From Triplophysa rosa (Eukaryota; Chordata; Actinopteri; Cypriniformes; Nemacheilidae): 64,000 bases of DNA. How positions within the stretch are numbered: the stretch's first letter is position 1; each line of letters opens with the position of its first letter. The DNA lies in NCBI RefSeq assembly GCF_024868665.1, contig NC_079912.1:15235926-15299925 (forward strand), read 5' to 3'. Positions 34,875 through 47,129 of the stretch are shown here, piece by piece. The notes under the pieces were generated by a model. That model was given only the letters and a program-made list of their open reading frames with translations. It was not told where the DNA came from and made no database searches. The position numbers and the translations under genes were made by a program.

Positions 34875-35702
34875 AGGGGTGATTTTACGCCATTTCATGC
34901 ATTCTAACTTCTTTACAATGTTAAACATGCTGGCTTCTCATGCTTATCATGGTCAACTTGTGAAAAAAACGAGTTGGACGTATTACGTAGTATTTCTGTG
35001 CTCGATACACTCCCCCAAGGTTCGTATAGATTTTGGAAACATTTAGTCAAACATGAAAAACAGTTACGTAACAACTTTTCTTAGTCCCTTATTGGGCAAT
35101 TCTCCCGGAAAAGCACGCCCACGGCAAGGCAAAAGAAGTAGCCCGCCCACACGCCAATCGACGAGCGATAGGAAGATCCGCTTACCATCAAGATTGGCTG
35201 CGCTGCGTCAAGATTGGCTGCGATGTGGGCTTGCAGCTCCTTACTCTTGCGATAGTGAGAGAAGTTAATGTGTGTGTGTTTGTTCACGGCATTTCAGTGA
35301 TGGATGTTATATAAACGGTGGATATAACGCTGGATTTGCAGATCGTTTGTAACTGATAGATGGAGCGGTCCCAGCACTAAAAGATGCCGGACATGAATCG
35401 CAAGTGGTAAGTGACACCAAGTCATATCTCAGTGTTTTGTTGCCAATCGGCGCGTACGTGCATAATGTAAACAACACAAACTTATAGTGAATCAACAGTT
35501 ATGCAGGGGTAATGCGATGATGATTTAGTTCCTCCCCCCACACCCCCAGGAGATTGTCTGTTTTCGGACATAATCATCAGCTGTATCTCTCTTTTATAAA
35601 CGTGATCAAACTAAATACTCTTCGAAGATATGAAGTATCCAATACTACTATAGGTACTCAAGATTAATATGAAATTGGCAGAGATCGCGTTCAACCGGAC
35701 CT
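34875..35702 (+). mobile_element. THAP-exon-bearing element, copy 2 (TTAA at both ends)
   Basis: TTAA at 34871-34874 precedes aggggtgattttacgcc, and TTAA at 35703-35706 follows gttcaaccggacct. It matches 5062-5826 in opposite orientation over hundreds of bases. The terminal repeats are weak beyond AGG. TTAA duplication plus THAP content would fit a Kolobok-type non-autonomous element; the class is inference. Confidence 0.6.
35281..35406 (+). pseudogene. THAP-domain C-terminal exon fragment (copy 2, one stop)
   Basis: Reads CSRHFSDGCYINGGYNAGF, ADRL, then a TAA at 35350-35352 where copy 1 has Lys, then LIDGAVPALKDAGHE, closing at a gtaagtga donor (35407). The frame and donor are otherwise conserved with copy 1, so the ancestral element carried this as a true exon. 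The CxxHF and GAVPxL motifs are those of a THAP domain's second half. Confidence 0.6.
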
Positions 35703-35845
35703 TTAACCAGCGCTGTTTCTGGGTCACTAATTAAACGCATGCAAATTTACAACACTGACCATGTTCAAAAGGTCAGGTTGTCTTGTTTCCATTTTAGGGG
35801 AAAACTTTGAAACCTTCTTAACAAGGCTGGGATCAACAGGGTTTC

Positions 35846-35935
35846 TCTTGCTGGTAGAGCATTACGCTAGCAACGCAAAGGTCATGGGTTCGATTCCCAG
35901 GGAACAAAGATAGTGAAGAAACATATAAATGCATG
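35846..35935 (+). mobile_element. SINE head fragment
   Basis: ttgctggtagagcattacgc (A-box) and gtcatgggttcgattcccag (B-box) match the same tRNA-derived family as at 52459. The body after tgaatgcaaat is lost. Confidence 0.75.
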
Positions 35936-36081
35936 AATGCAAATTTTGTTATTTTTAACCCAAAAAGTTATAAATTATTTTATATTAGAAATGATATTAT
36001 AATATTTATTATTTCATAGATGTATTTATTTTATATTTGTATTATTATTATAAATATATTATTTATATTATAATACTTTAT

Positions 36082-36888
36082 CAGGGTTTTTCCTACATAG
36101 AGAAATTGGAGGCGGCCGCCTCCGTCAAATTGTGTGCCGCCTCAGGCTCTCGCCAAAAATGATGTTGCGAGTCTTCACAAGTAATGCTGCATGCATTTAA
36201 CAGACTGTCATTTGTAACTGCCACAGTGGAGGCGCTGTTTCATTATCAGCACACTGAGGTGCCAAAAAGAGTTGCAGAACAAGAGCCAGCCTGTGTTTCA
36301 TGGCTGTTTGTTTTGCATCCAAGTACGTTTAATTTCTTGAAATTTATTAAATGAACATGATGTACATCATTGTAATGTCTTTAGCTGTGCAGTTGGATCG
36401 TTGAATCAGCGTATACTGTACACAGCGAGTTCGCCAGTATGAACGCACATTGCGTTCAGAACGACTCTCACACGATTGACACATTTGAACCGATTCATTT
36501 AAACTATTTATCTTTTCAGTCACTAGCGAATATAAGAGATCCTTGAATCATTTAAAGTGAACCACAGAGAATGCAAGATGTGAATGAGCTTTGCTCATTT
36601 AGAAAGAGTGGTTAATTCAGTTGGCTATTGTGGGTTGAAAAGTTAGTTGAAATGATAAAAAAGCTTTATTTGAATAAAAAAACATTTCTGTTTGGTTGAA
36701 TAAAAGTAATGTTTTATATGACTTAATAATTGTCATAATAATAATGCATCTAATTTTATTAGAACTTTTAATATGTCAAACTCAAAGTCACTTTGGTTAA
36801 GCCACCTTAAAGGTACGGTAGGCATACGTGTGTGTACAAGATCAGGATGACACCACCTCCGCCTCATTTGGAGCCAGGAAAAACCCTG
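36082..36888. mobile_element. hAT-like element with CAGGGTTTTTCC ends
   Basis: Ends cagggtttttcctacatag and ggagccaggaaaaaccctg are terminal inverted repeats 807 bp apart, and next to each lies ggaggcggccgcctcc / cacctccgcctcatttg. No clean 8-bp TSD could be read. No coding capacity. The class is inferred from the CAGGG ends. Confidence 0.65.
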
Positions 36889-37383
36889 ATTTATATTGTA
36901 AATTATTTAATACTTTATTATAAATGTTGTTATTATATTTATATTATAAGTTAATATAATATAATATGAATTAGATTATACTCAAATTGCAATACTCACG
37001 AAACAACTTGTAAATACAAAATTATGTAATAAATAATAAATATGCAAAACATTTTTTTATAGCGGACCTTTAGACCTCGCTGAATATAGTCACGCTCCCA
37101 TAAAAGGCTTTGTAAATGTGTGTTTAAGAACATGTGTGTGGGCGAATCCGAAGTGAGTTTTAGCGCTTGTGGTCCAGAACACAGCTGCTGGTTTCTTAAC
37201 AAGGCCAAACGAAAGGTTAAAAAGCAACTACCGGAGACAACCAAACAGATGGGGCCAGCGCCAGCAAACAGAACTTCTAAATCGGGAAACATCAAGTCCA
37301 TCTTTTCAGCTGTGGTTGGGTTAGAGAAAGTCCTATGAGGTGCAGGTCAAAAGATAAAGGTGGGGGTTAGAAAGAAGACGCAC

Positions 37384-37494
37384 CTCGCAGCCTTTCTCTG
37401 GGTTTCTCTTCCAGCGTTTTTTCTCCAGTTTCTTCTTCCTTGTAGAGTGGAGCGTGGCATATGTCTGCACCCGAGGGTTCAAGGCCAGAATATT
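37384..37494 (-). CDS. dpyd: dpyd exon 2
   Basis: The 111 nt give 37 codons with no stop. They begin [18 protein letters not shown], continue with a lysine-rich [17 protein letters not shown] block, and are bounded by attag acceptor and gtgcgt donor. Human exon 2 is also 111 nt and encodes SILALNPRTQTHATLCST...KKHWKRNPDKNCF, phase 0 at both ends. This is the N-terminal segment preceding the iron-sulfur domain. The last residue is E where the human protein has F, and the lysine block is slightly more basic; otherwise the exon looks intact. Confidence 0.9.
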
Positions 37495-38099
37495 CTAATA
37501 GAGAGAGAGAAAAATAATGTATGAGGCAGGTTAATGTAGTTTCGTATTATGCATAGATTTCGATACACAGAGGCTTCAGCTTGTAGTTGAATGTGTGCGT
37601 GTGTGTCTAACAACTCCCACACACATTCTTGTACTTGAACAAATGTGAGTCTCGGCAAGGACGTTTCTAACGCTTTGGGAAATCGGTGCACTCAAAGTTT
37701 CACAGCTGAACAATTAAGAGAGTTCTGAGGACAAATCATAAAGACTGCCAACAGGCCGCCTTTAAAGAATCAAGAGTCTCCAGATGTTTGTCATTCCTGA
37801 ACGAAAGCGCCGCAGCATCAGTTCACACTAGAGAGCTGACCTTGAATCTCATTCACTTCCAAAATATGTAACACTTCTGAAAAAAGATTCCACAACCATT
37901 CAGACGGCCTCACACACTTGTGTATTTAACGTCATAAAAGGACTTCAGAGAATTTTAAAGAGGTTGCGTTTGCTAAGGCATGTGAAACTATTAAACCTGC
38001 TTGTACTAGGGTTTAGGAAAAATCTGGTTTTCTCTAGAACTCTTTTCACACACAGCTCTCTAATTAGCCAAATGAAAAGAAAATAAGAACAATTATATC

Positions 38100-39065
38100 A
38101 ATAACCTAGCAACTGCATAGCAACTTATAAAGCCATAGCAACCACACACCAATGCAGGGAAACAACTTGGGCTGAAAAGATTCCTCGAGTGACTCCAGTA
38201 ATTCGAATACAAAAAATCATCGAGGCAATTTTTGTTGCCTCGAAGCCTAATTTAATCCATTTAACTGCAGTACACACGGAGCACTGCGTTTCCCCACGGA
38301 CCGTTATTACTGACGCACAGCCCGCTAAACTCTATTCATGTTACAGGGCTGTCAAGTCTCACGCATTCCCCGTGAGACACGACAATAATAAAAATAAAAG
38401 TCTGGTTAACTCTGTATTTTTATGTGGACAAATATATTACTATTTAATAGTAAAAAAGAAACTAAAACTAATTTAGATAAATGCATCATGCATAAGCTGA
38501 AGTTAGTTGTTTACCTGTGAAATGATTCTATTTTTATTAATGTTTCTTATTTATACATTTGTATTAGGCCTATATTGCATTTTGAATGTAATATGGCAAT
38601 GGAATGTACTAAATGGGTTTAGTTTTCACAGATATTAATGTATGCAATTTCAGCAATAAATATGTTAATGTTTCTAAAAATTTTAAGAGACCTGTCTTAT
38701 TTTCTCTTGTATATTTAGAGTTGCTCTTTAATAAAGAAAAAGTACGTACTATCCGAATACCCGATTAATCGAGGGAAAAATCAGTAGAATACTCGATTAC
38801 TAAAATAATAGATAGCTGCAGCCCTAGCAACAACCCACAATACCTGAGAAGTAACACACAACACCCTAGCAACTGCACAGCAAAGCAAGGGTAACCACAC
38901 ACATTACAAGAGTAACTGCACAGCAATCCCCAAGCAGCTACAGAGCAACGCCCAGAGCCTGAGCCCGAGCAACAAAACACATCACCATAGCAACCACACA
39001 GCAACGACCAAGGAACTAAACAAAACATGCTAGCAACCACACAGCAATGCTTGGGCTACCATACA
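38100..39065 (+). repeat. agcaaccacacagcaa minisatellite, interrupted by a hAT element
   Basis: Variants of ctagcaactgcacagcaa and catagcaaccacacagcaac recur before 38160 and from 38827 to about 39060. The 660-bp element at 38167-38826 splits the array. Confidence 0.75.
38167..38826. mobile_element. hAT element, sister of the 30014-32140 copy
   Basis: Ends ttgggctgaaaagattcctc and gatagctgcagcccta, with TSD gaaacaac (38159-38166) / gcaacaac (38827-38834), 7 of 8. It shares tcatcgaggcaatttttgtt, accgttattactgacgcaca and tactaaatgggtttagtttt with the other copy but lacks its 1.1-kb insert. Confidence 0.92.
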
Positions 39066-39616
39066 TTGATGCACAAAAACTCTCAGAACACCTTTGCGAA
39101 CATACAAGAATGACCTGACAATTGACCCACAACTCCCTATCATCATGGTAAGCACCACTTACAGTTTCTCAAGAAAAGATAAAAAAAAACAATTAAATGA
39201 AATTTCCACTCAACAACACTGACACAAACACACCACGTAAACTTCACTTCAACACTAGAGCGCTAGTAAAAAAATCACACAAGAAAAAAGACAGCGGGGC
39301 AATAATGTAAATACAACATTTTTGTTGTTTTCTCCCTTTCCTGTAGCTCACAGGTGTAGTTCAGTCTGTCAGAGTGGCTGGGGTCTACCTGAGGTCACTT
39401 CCCTTTGATAAAACCCGAGTGTCAGTCCTCGGCCCTCTCCAGAGCATCCACCAGGAGCCACGCCAGTATCGACCCCTCCCCTCTCGTCCTGACAACAAAC
39501 CTCAGTGCCAGAGAACACGTGCTCCTGCAAGCACTAGCTGAACGAATACCTTATTACCACACGGCTCATTTTTAACAAACTGGCTTACCCTGTTATTTTT
39601 TTACCCTGTAAAATTG

Positions 39617-39740
39617 ATTAAAGTAATAGTTCATTCAAAAATGACATTTCTTTTATTATTTACTCATCCTCATGTAGCCTAATTTCAAACCGGCTTACCT
39701 TCTTCTGCAGAACACAAAAGGAGATAACTGCTCAATAAAA
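39617..39740 (+). mobile_element. Palindromic MITE, left arm
   Basis: ttaaagtaatagttcattca, tttattatttactcatcctc and ctgcagaacacaaaaggaga. No right arm is visible. Confidence 0.7.
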
Positions 39741-40099
39741 TAGATATGTTGTAAACCTAAATCTAAGACGTGGAAAAAAGTCTATATGTCTGCATAGACT
39801 GTATTCTAAATAATTTTTTAACTATAATTTTTCAGTAGATTCAAAATATATTGAACATATTGCACTTTATCACATTGCCATCAATAACCAGCACAACATA
39901 AAACAGTCTCTCATAGCAAATTGGTTTTATGATTGAAGATTTACCCACAGTGATGTGAAAAATGAAAGCTTGTCAATTTGAAATCCAGATGACTTTAAAC
40001 ATAACAGTTTATGATATATATTTTCTTAAGCACTTTCATTCCTAAGCTCTGTTTTAAGACTCCCCTAAAGGCGCCACAAAGCAACACTCTTCTTTTTAA

Positions 40100-40870
40100 C
40101 TTCCACAGTCGCTGAGATATTTCTCTTTTTTCAACCTTTCCCAACAACATCGGCGACCAACCTCAATTAGCATCCCGCGGGCAATGTGACAACACGCGAA
40201 GCTTCGTCTTTTAAGATTTTCACAGTAGGCTAGATGAAAGTCTATTTCATACAGAGGTATGAGATGTTAAAAGGGCCCGCCGACGTATGGTAACCTGCCT
40301 CGCTCCCGCGGCACTTGACTCCTGCGTCTTTACAAACGTCCCACTCTTCGCAAAGCCAGACAGCAGCCTATTAATATTTTAATTTCACACCTAATAAAAT
40401 GTAGTTAAAGCACAGCGTGAGATACAGGCCGAAACAATAAAATCCACCTCTACCGTTTTATTGCGTGTTACGGACGATATTGCCTAAACGTTTTCATATA
40501 ACGTGGTGAGGGAAAGCTAATATGTTCTTTGGGGCTAAGCCTCCAGGTAAACCAGGAGCTAATAACAAGGTCGTTCTGAGGAAAAAACTCAGAGGAAAAA
40601 CAGAATTCAAAGAGCGTAATCCGCCCGAGGCTTCCATCTTTCAACAACTCGGGTGTTCGTAAACAGGAGTTATTACAACGAGGTGGTCTGAAAGATTAGA
40701 AATGTACAAACCCAATTAGCATTCGCTGCCCAATGGGGGGACGGACCACAGAAGAGCCTTCATTAATTAAGAAACGCCCTCCGCGCAAAACAACTCCAAC
40801 GATTAGATCGACCAGAGGCATTAGAAAAATAAACAGCTATTAGAAAATATTAAACAGTGACTTTAGTAAA
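40100..40870. other. Repeat-free block, candidate conserved non-coding element
   Basis: ccaacctcaattagcatccc, ggaaagctaatatgttcttt and cagctattagaaaatattaa lie in DNA free of the repeat families here. It is intronic with no exon features. Conservation is untested. Confidence 0.2.
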
Positions 40871-41433
40871 ACGAATTTAAGAACATTTGCATAATAGATA
40901 AATTAATAATGTTGACACAATTCCCTGTGATAACTGCCAAAATCTTAAATTTAAGCTTCTTATTGCCAGATTTAGCTTTTTCAGTCGGTTATTCATATTC
41001 TAGGAAAGAACGTTCAGATTCATAAAATATTCGTATTGTAATTATATATATTATAATATAATATTTAATACATTTTCATAAAATTTAAAAAAGTTATCAA
41101 ATTTTTGATAACTTTGGCTGAACCACTGGAACCAAAATACACTAAACTATGGCCTAGGGCAGTAAAAAATATGTTTGTAATTAAAATCTTAGCAATTCCA
41201 TGCATTTTCACCATACTGACAGTGACAGATGTTAGATTAGATGTTAATACAATGATTAGATGTTAATACAGTATTTGGTTTAAAGTCTCTCTTAAAGTTT
41301 AACAGCATTTTTGTGTGTTTTTTAAAGCATAGTTTTCCATAGTCTGGTAAGTGAATTGTCATATTTTATGGTCTATGAAGAGCCATCCCTTCTCCATTTG
41401 TTGGGTATTATTAATTCTTGCTTGCACATTTTA

Positions 41434-41835
41434 AAGTCCCAGTGAAATAAAAAATGACAATCCTTATTTTTTCATGAAATATTGCAGAGTTTCTAGTAAA
41501 TAGCTTATCAATGTGGGTCATTTTATTTTTAAATTCATGTACCCTCATAATCTTCAGTTAAAATCTGAAAATGCACTTCCGCCCTGAAATGACTATCCAT
41601 CTCAAATGACGTAAATTAGACGGCTTGGCCGGAGCATCCGTTAACCCCTCCCCTTCAACTGTCAGTCTGCTGCCAGTTTCATTTCAAAATCAATGCAACA
41701 GCTGTTTTTACACGTCCAATCAATTCGCAGTGAAAAACGCAAGCCACGCCCACTAATTTTCTCCTTTGAAATTCCTTTTCACTCGGAAATGTGTCAGAAT
41801 ATGGAAGTAAAAATGATCGCAACTTCCGGTTCACT
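41434..41835 (+). repeat. Dispersed repeat, copy 1 (agtcccagtgaaat...)
   Basis: Shares tttaaattcatgtaccctca, taatcttca and tttcactcggaaatgtgtca with the reverse complement of 50638-51020. About 400 bp. The class is unknown. Confidence 0.6.
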
Positions 41836-41868
41836 TGAGCACGGGGGCTCTTCTGTTTTTGCCAAGTG

Positions 41869-42134
41869 GTTGAAGTCCTTAGGGCAACATCATGTTGACC
41901 CTGGGACAACATTTAAATCAACCAATCAGATTTCAAAAATAAGTTTACAGTTTATTTTAAATTTAATCTTCCAACCAGGATTAGGTGCTTCTAGACCATT
42001 GTTTTTCACTTATAATTTCCCTCTGATTTTAGGGGTAAGTTATGGTTAGGGTTGGGGTTTGGTGTGGGTTTAGGTTTTACTTATAAAAATGTTGTCCTTA
42101 GGTCAACAAAATATGTTGCCCTGAGGACATCAAC
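41869..42134. mobile_element. MITE with gtcctnagggcaaca terminal repeats
   Basis: Left gttgaagtccttagggcaac, atcatgttgaccctgggaca. The right end in reverse complement reads gttgatgtcctcagggcaac, atattttgttgacctaagga. The inverted repeats are about 45 nt. The 266-bp element has no coding capacity. Confidence 0.75.
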
Positions 42135-42166
42135 AACTTGACAAAATCAGGTTGAGTGTTCACAGG

Positions 42167-43035
42167 GACTTTAAAGGAGCAATGTGTAGAGTGGTGAGGT
42201 TGCAAATCACCCCTCCCTTTCGAAGCACTCACCATAGGAGAGAGTGACTGACTTGTGATGCGATCGCTTTTCTCTCACACGTACGCAATATAAGCATATA
42301 ACATGATGTTTATGTAGTTTCATCTGGGTTTTTTCAGAAGGTTATGATGACAGTGGGCTTCAGACAATACACTGACAGCGTTTTCTACTCATTCATATGC
42401 AATGAAAAGCTAAACATTTACTTGTATTATAAATCCTTTTAATGTGTTGTTGTGGTTTTGGCCAAAAAACTCCTGGCAAAAGTGTTTTTGAAAGTCATGG
42501 CCACTGTTAAAAACACATTAGGCACCACTTACATGCTTTAAAGGTAAAAGTATTACTTTTTCCTGTCAATCAATGTGGATTTTGTCCGTGAAGAATGCAC
42601 TGTTGCTTTAATTGAGTGTGAGCAGAGCAGCAAAACTAGACTCGTCGCCGAAAGGATCGCTGCGCTGCTGCTTACACGCCGCTTCTGCTCCACGAGCACG
42701 CGCTGCTTACGCGTGCGGTATGAATGCTCTCATCTGTTACGCTGGGTTCACACCAAACGCTAACAATCGCGTTCCACGCTCTTTATTACTCGCGGGAAAA
42801 GTTGGTTATTTTCGCGTGAGTGACGCGATCTGACAAATATTTTCAACCTTTGCGGAAAACGAGATTAACGCGCGTTCGCGGCAATCGCGCCGTCCGATTT
42901 GCGTAATTCGCACCGCCTACCTCGAGTTTGTGTGTATGTTTATTTCTAAAGTAATAAAAAGATAACGCTTCATTATGTAAGGTCTTTATACACCTCTGAA
43001 GACATAGTTATGTATATTATATTGCATTTCTGAAA
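42167..43035 (+). mobile_element. Dispersed element with start ctttaaaggagcaatgtg, copy B
   Basis: Starts tttaaaggagcaatgtgtag and ends gtaaggtctttatacacctc, tgaagacatagttatg, like copy A at 19920-20285. It is longer because of unrelated inserted DNA, including a CpG-rich 'gggttcacaccaaacgctaa' repeat at about 42725-42930. Confidence 0.55.
42725..42930 (+). repeat. CpG-rich gggttcacaccaaacgc repeat
   Basis: ctgggttcacaccaaacgct, cgcgtgagtgacgcgatctg and taacgcgcgttcgcggcaat form a CpG-dense block that contrasts with its AT-rich surroundings. It resembles a common cyprinid dispersed repeat. Confidence 0.45.
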
Positions 43036-46000
43036 ATAGATTCTCCAATCTGTCTCATTCTCTTTTTTAAAATAGAAAACTCATGCATAGATCAATATTT
43101 TTCTGATGTCTGGAGTATCAAATCGGATTTAATAAAACATAAACAGATGATTAAATATACGGGTATACATTTTCTGAGAATTTATATTTCAAGTTTTGAC
43201 TGATAATGTCATATCCATTACGCTAGAATTGTCTATCTCTCAAATAAAAAAGCTCTTCTTTTACTTTGATGCCTGATGGTCAATGAAGCATCTCACAAAA
43301 GCTTTTTTTGGACGAGTTATACAACTCAAGTCTTTATCATGAGGATGTACATTATTTCAAACATCTGTTTACGTTTAATTCAAACTCTTAAGTGTAAAAC
43401 ATGTTTTTTAAGTGGATAAAATGCACTCGTGTGTCATTTTATCAATGCATATGTCAATTCCAAGCCATCTGACAGACACGAGAAGCATATGCTGTTTTGA
43501 TAAGCAGCGCTCTCCGTATCAGTTAAGCCTCTGTCTGGCTGTTCGGAGGGATTTAACCGAATAAAGTGACACTTCTGAGACTAACTCTCCGGCATATCCC
43601 CCGTCTCCAGCCCCGTATTGACCTTCTTTCCTCAAGTGTAAAATGTACAAGAGAAACAGAACCGGGCTCAGGCAAACGTTAATGATGTTTGACAGATGTT
43701 TAATCTCCCTGAGCTACAGAATGTTTAGATGTGAAAAAAACTCCCAAGTTCTGTATTACACACTACAGCCAGACACTAAATATGAATATATCAGAATATG
43801 GCAAGACAGACGAGGATCCGGATGGAGAGGATGGGACAAGTTATAGGAAGGGCTCGGCTCTGTGATGTCAGACGTTACGCATGGACGGAAATCTGATCAA
43901 CACGAGATGAAATATGCATAGCTCCAAATCAATACGTCCACACGCTGCAGGACTGCAATCGTATTTCAATACCGAACTTCCTCCTACAAGAAAGCAGATG
44001 CATGTAAAGGCCCCGTAGGTGAACAACGATCACGTTTAAACACAAAAAGTGTACAAGCAAACCACGCTGGTCGTCTGCTGCCGCTTCACGCTCCCCAGAC
44101 GGATAAATGCCACCGATGAAGACTGCGGCATGGATTTCTCCAGTTATTCAGGGGTCCTGGAGGATCCGTACCCAAACAGAGGCTAAGTGTGTTATCAAAC
44201 ATTTAACAACAATCATCCGGGTTCCCTGTTGCACGGCTGACCTTTGTGGTTGGAAAAGGCCGCAGCAAGGCTGAAAACACGTCTTGGATGGTTGGGTGTG
44301 GGAGTCGATGCGTTTGTTTTTAATCGCCCTTCAATCATCCCGCAGGCCAAACAGATGGATGATCAATTGCCGGTGCTGCCCGGCCAGATCCGGCAACTGC
44401 AGGCCCTCGGAGAAAAATCAGACACGGACGACAGACGGTGCGAAATGGTACAACTTCCTGTCTGGAGACTGTACGCTTCAACCTAAACAGGCACATTAAC
44501 AGATATTGACGGAACAGCAACAGGATCATCTTAAATTTGGCCGGGTGCATGTCCTAAGAGCAGCACCCCTCTCTTTTTTTCCTTCTTGAGCTTGTTTTGA
44601 GGTGGTGACACATGCTTGAAACATTTATGTGGCTATTAGCGAAGCAGCTGGTACTGCCCTTTTGCAGTCTAATCAATAACAGCACCATATTGTGCCATAA
44701 ATTACGTTCAGCGGTCTCGTCCCACACACTAGAGAGTCTTATTATGCACCGAGCGCTCCCGTACATGGGGGAGAACATGCGGCTTAAATTGAACTCCCTA
44801 GCACCTTAATCCTCTCCAACAGGAAACGATTTAAAGCTAAAAGAAGGGGAGAAATGACTAAACATCAGCTGCCAGACCGCCACCCTGTTCTTTCTTAGGC
44901 TCAGATCAATAGGGGAATTTCCACATATTGATCTACCGTTAGCGAAATAAAGATCAGCACTATCAAACGCAGGCTTTGGATATAATTTGATCTCCCGTAA
45001 GATTCGGAACAGCATATGAGACACAGATACGAGTAACACATCAAAATCTCATCTGGGTTGAGGTACTTGAATGAGACTAAATATTAAGTCCGCTAGAAAA
45101 CGTGAAAACAAATATCACTGACAGAGAGAAAGCAACAGTGCACGGGGCATAATGTCACACTATGTTAAATAGATTCTTAGTAAATAGTGCCATGTGTGCT
45201 ATGCATCTATCAATATCTTAGTGCTGATGTCAACTTAACACTACATTTGGTCACATTATGATGTTATAATGTTATTTCTGCACAGTGCTTAACTCAAATA
45301 CATTTTAAAATAAAAATGACATTTCTTTTTTGATGTTTGCTTGTTTTTACATCAGGCAACATTGTATTGGCCTTGTCATGCTCAGTAGTTCAATGTTATG
45401 GGAAAACAATGAGTCAAAATCACAGTGTGTTAAAGAAAATATAGCTCTTGGCACAAAGCACAAGAATGCTGACTATTGTGAAAACTACTGAATGAGCTGG
45501 AGTGCAACTGTAACATTGGGCCCCAAAACATTTTCAATGTAATAGAATTAGCAAAATAAATATGAATACAATTATAACAAAATAATATAATATATAATAT
45601 ATATTTCAATTGTATTTATATTACGCCAGTAATATAATTAAGATATTATTGTTACTAAAAATATTATCAAAATATAATGAAAAATAGCATATTTAATGCA
45701 ATTATAATCAAAATATTATACAATAAAAATGGTCATAAAAACAGCACTGCTGTATATGCAGAATAAAAAATACAATAAAAAAATACAATTTACTGTCACT
45801 AAAATGTTACTGCCAATCATGTCAATGTAAACTCAAACACTGATTTAAAGAGTGTTTTTGGAGAATGAGCCAAATGTATTTTACATCATTCATTTATACC
45901 AAAATGATCAAATAGAACAGGAGCTAAAAGAACTCTAATGTTTAATGTAAAATAATAAAAATGAAAAGCTAGTACAGTTTCTAAGCTTGTCTGACTGCCT

Positions 46001-46763
46001 ATCTCTAATGATCTCTTAGACAAAATGTTAAATGTACACATATGATATTAAATATACTGTATATATTAAATGTATACAAGCAGTGTTAAGGAACAGAGGT
46101 CTTTAAATCTATGCAGATGGAAAAGAAACATGAGACTCAACAAAATATACAGTACAGTTTATCAGAATGGACATTCTATTCCCTCTGTGGATCTCACACA
46201 TCAGAACAGGGTTAAGTGTAATCCAAGCCAACCGATTCTGCATCAAACCTCCTGCAGAGGGCGTCTGAAAGTGCCAGTCCACAGCATACGCATCATCTGC
46301 GCCACGCAGACCAACCTGCAAACCTTAAACCCCATAAGCCCTCCCCTCAGCCCGTCAATCAAATCCCCCAGCCACTGGCAGCAGAGCATCATGCACGGCC
46401 GGTCCACTCCTCCTGCGAGGCGCTTTAATTCAGTAATGGCCAATGTGAGCCAGAGTATCATTATGCAGCATTTCAAATAGTCCCTGGCCGTGTTGAGGCT
46501 CGAAAAACAATTAGCAGAGAAGCAGAAGGAAAATGAAGCATAAAGAATCAGGGCTTGATGACCGAGCCTTTATCTGCTCTCGGCGGAGGAGAGAGAGAGG
46601 GGGGAAAAGGTTCAATAAGCCACATGCTTCCTGGGTGTGTGTAAACGAGCCGGCTAGCCTTAGGGAACCTGAGCGATGAACTCCACCGAGGGGGATTGAG
46701 TTTGCAGACAGAGATTGCAGAAGACAGCGAGGTCACATGCGATCAGGTGAACGAGTACGCGTA

Positions 46764-46784
46764 CGGACCCCCGGGGGGGGGGGG
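46764..46784 (+). repeat. Poly-G run after ccccc
   Basis: cggacccccggg is followed by an uninterrupted G run of about 15 in total, a likely G-quadruplex former or slippage site. Confidence 0.9.
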
Positions 46785-47129
46785 CGCTGGGGAGGGTGAA
46801 TTCTGCATTAGAGGGACGGGCAGGTATGTGCTGGCTTTGCAGAAGGACAATGGATGTGTGACAAACCCTCTGTGCCATCTTTGCTGCACTGATTGATTGC
46901 AAGAGCAATCCGACTCAACCCTGGCAGAGGTGCAATTACTGATCCAGCACACACGCAACGTGCAGGCCTGCCAACACCTGCATTCGAAACCGAGATGGAG
47001 AGCAGAACATGACACATAGCGTCCTGAAAAAACAAGAACAAAATGGGGGCATACTAATCTTTGGTGGTACTTTATATTGGGATACAATAGGCTATATTGG
47101 AGAGCTACAATTATATATTTTTTGCCCAG

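Noticed and set aside
35846..35920. Possible functional tRNA gene
   Set aside because: A and B boxes are present but no good acceptor stem; it matches the SINE family head at 52.46 kb.
38827..39060. CRISPR-like regularly spaced repeats
   Set aside because: Units are degenerate and head-to-tail without spacers; it is a minisatellite in a vertebrate intron.
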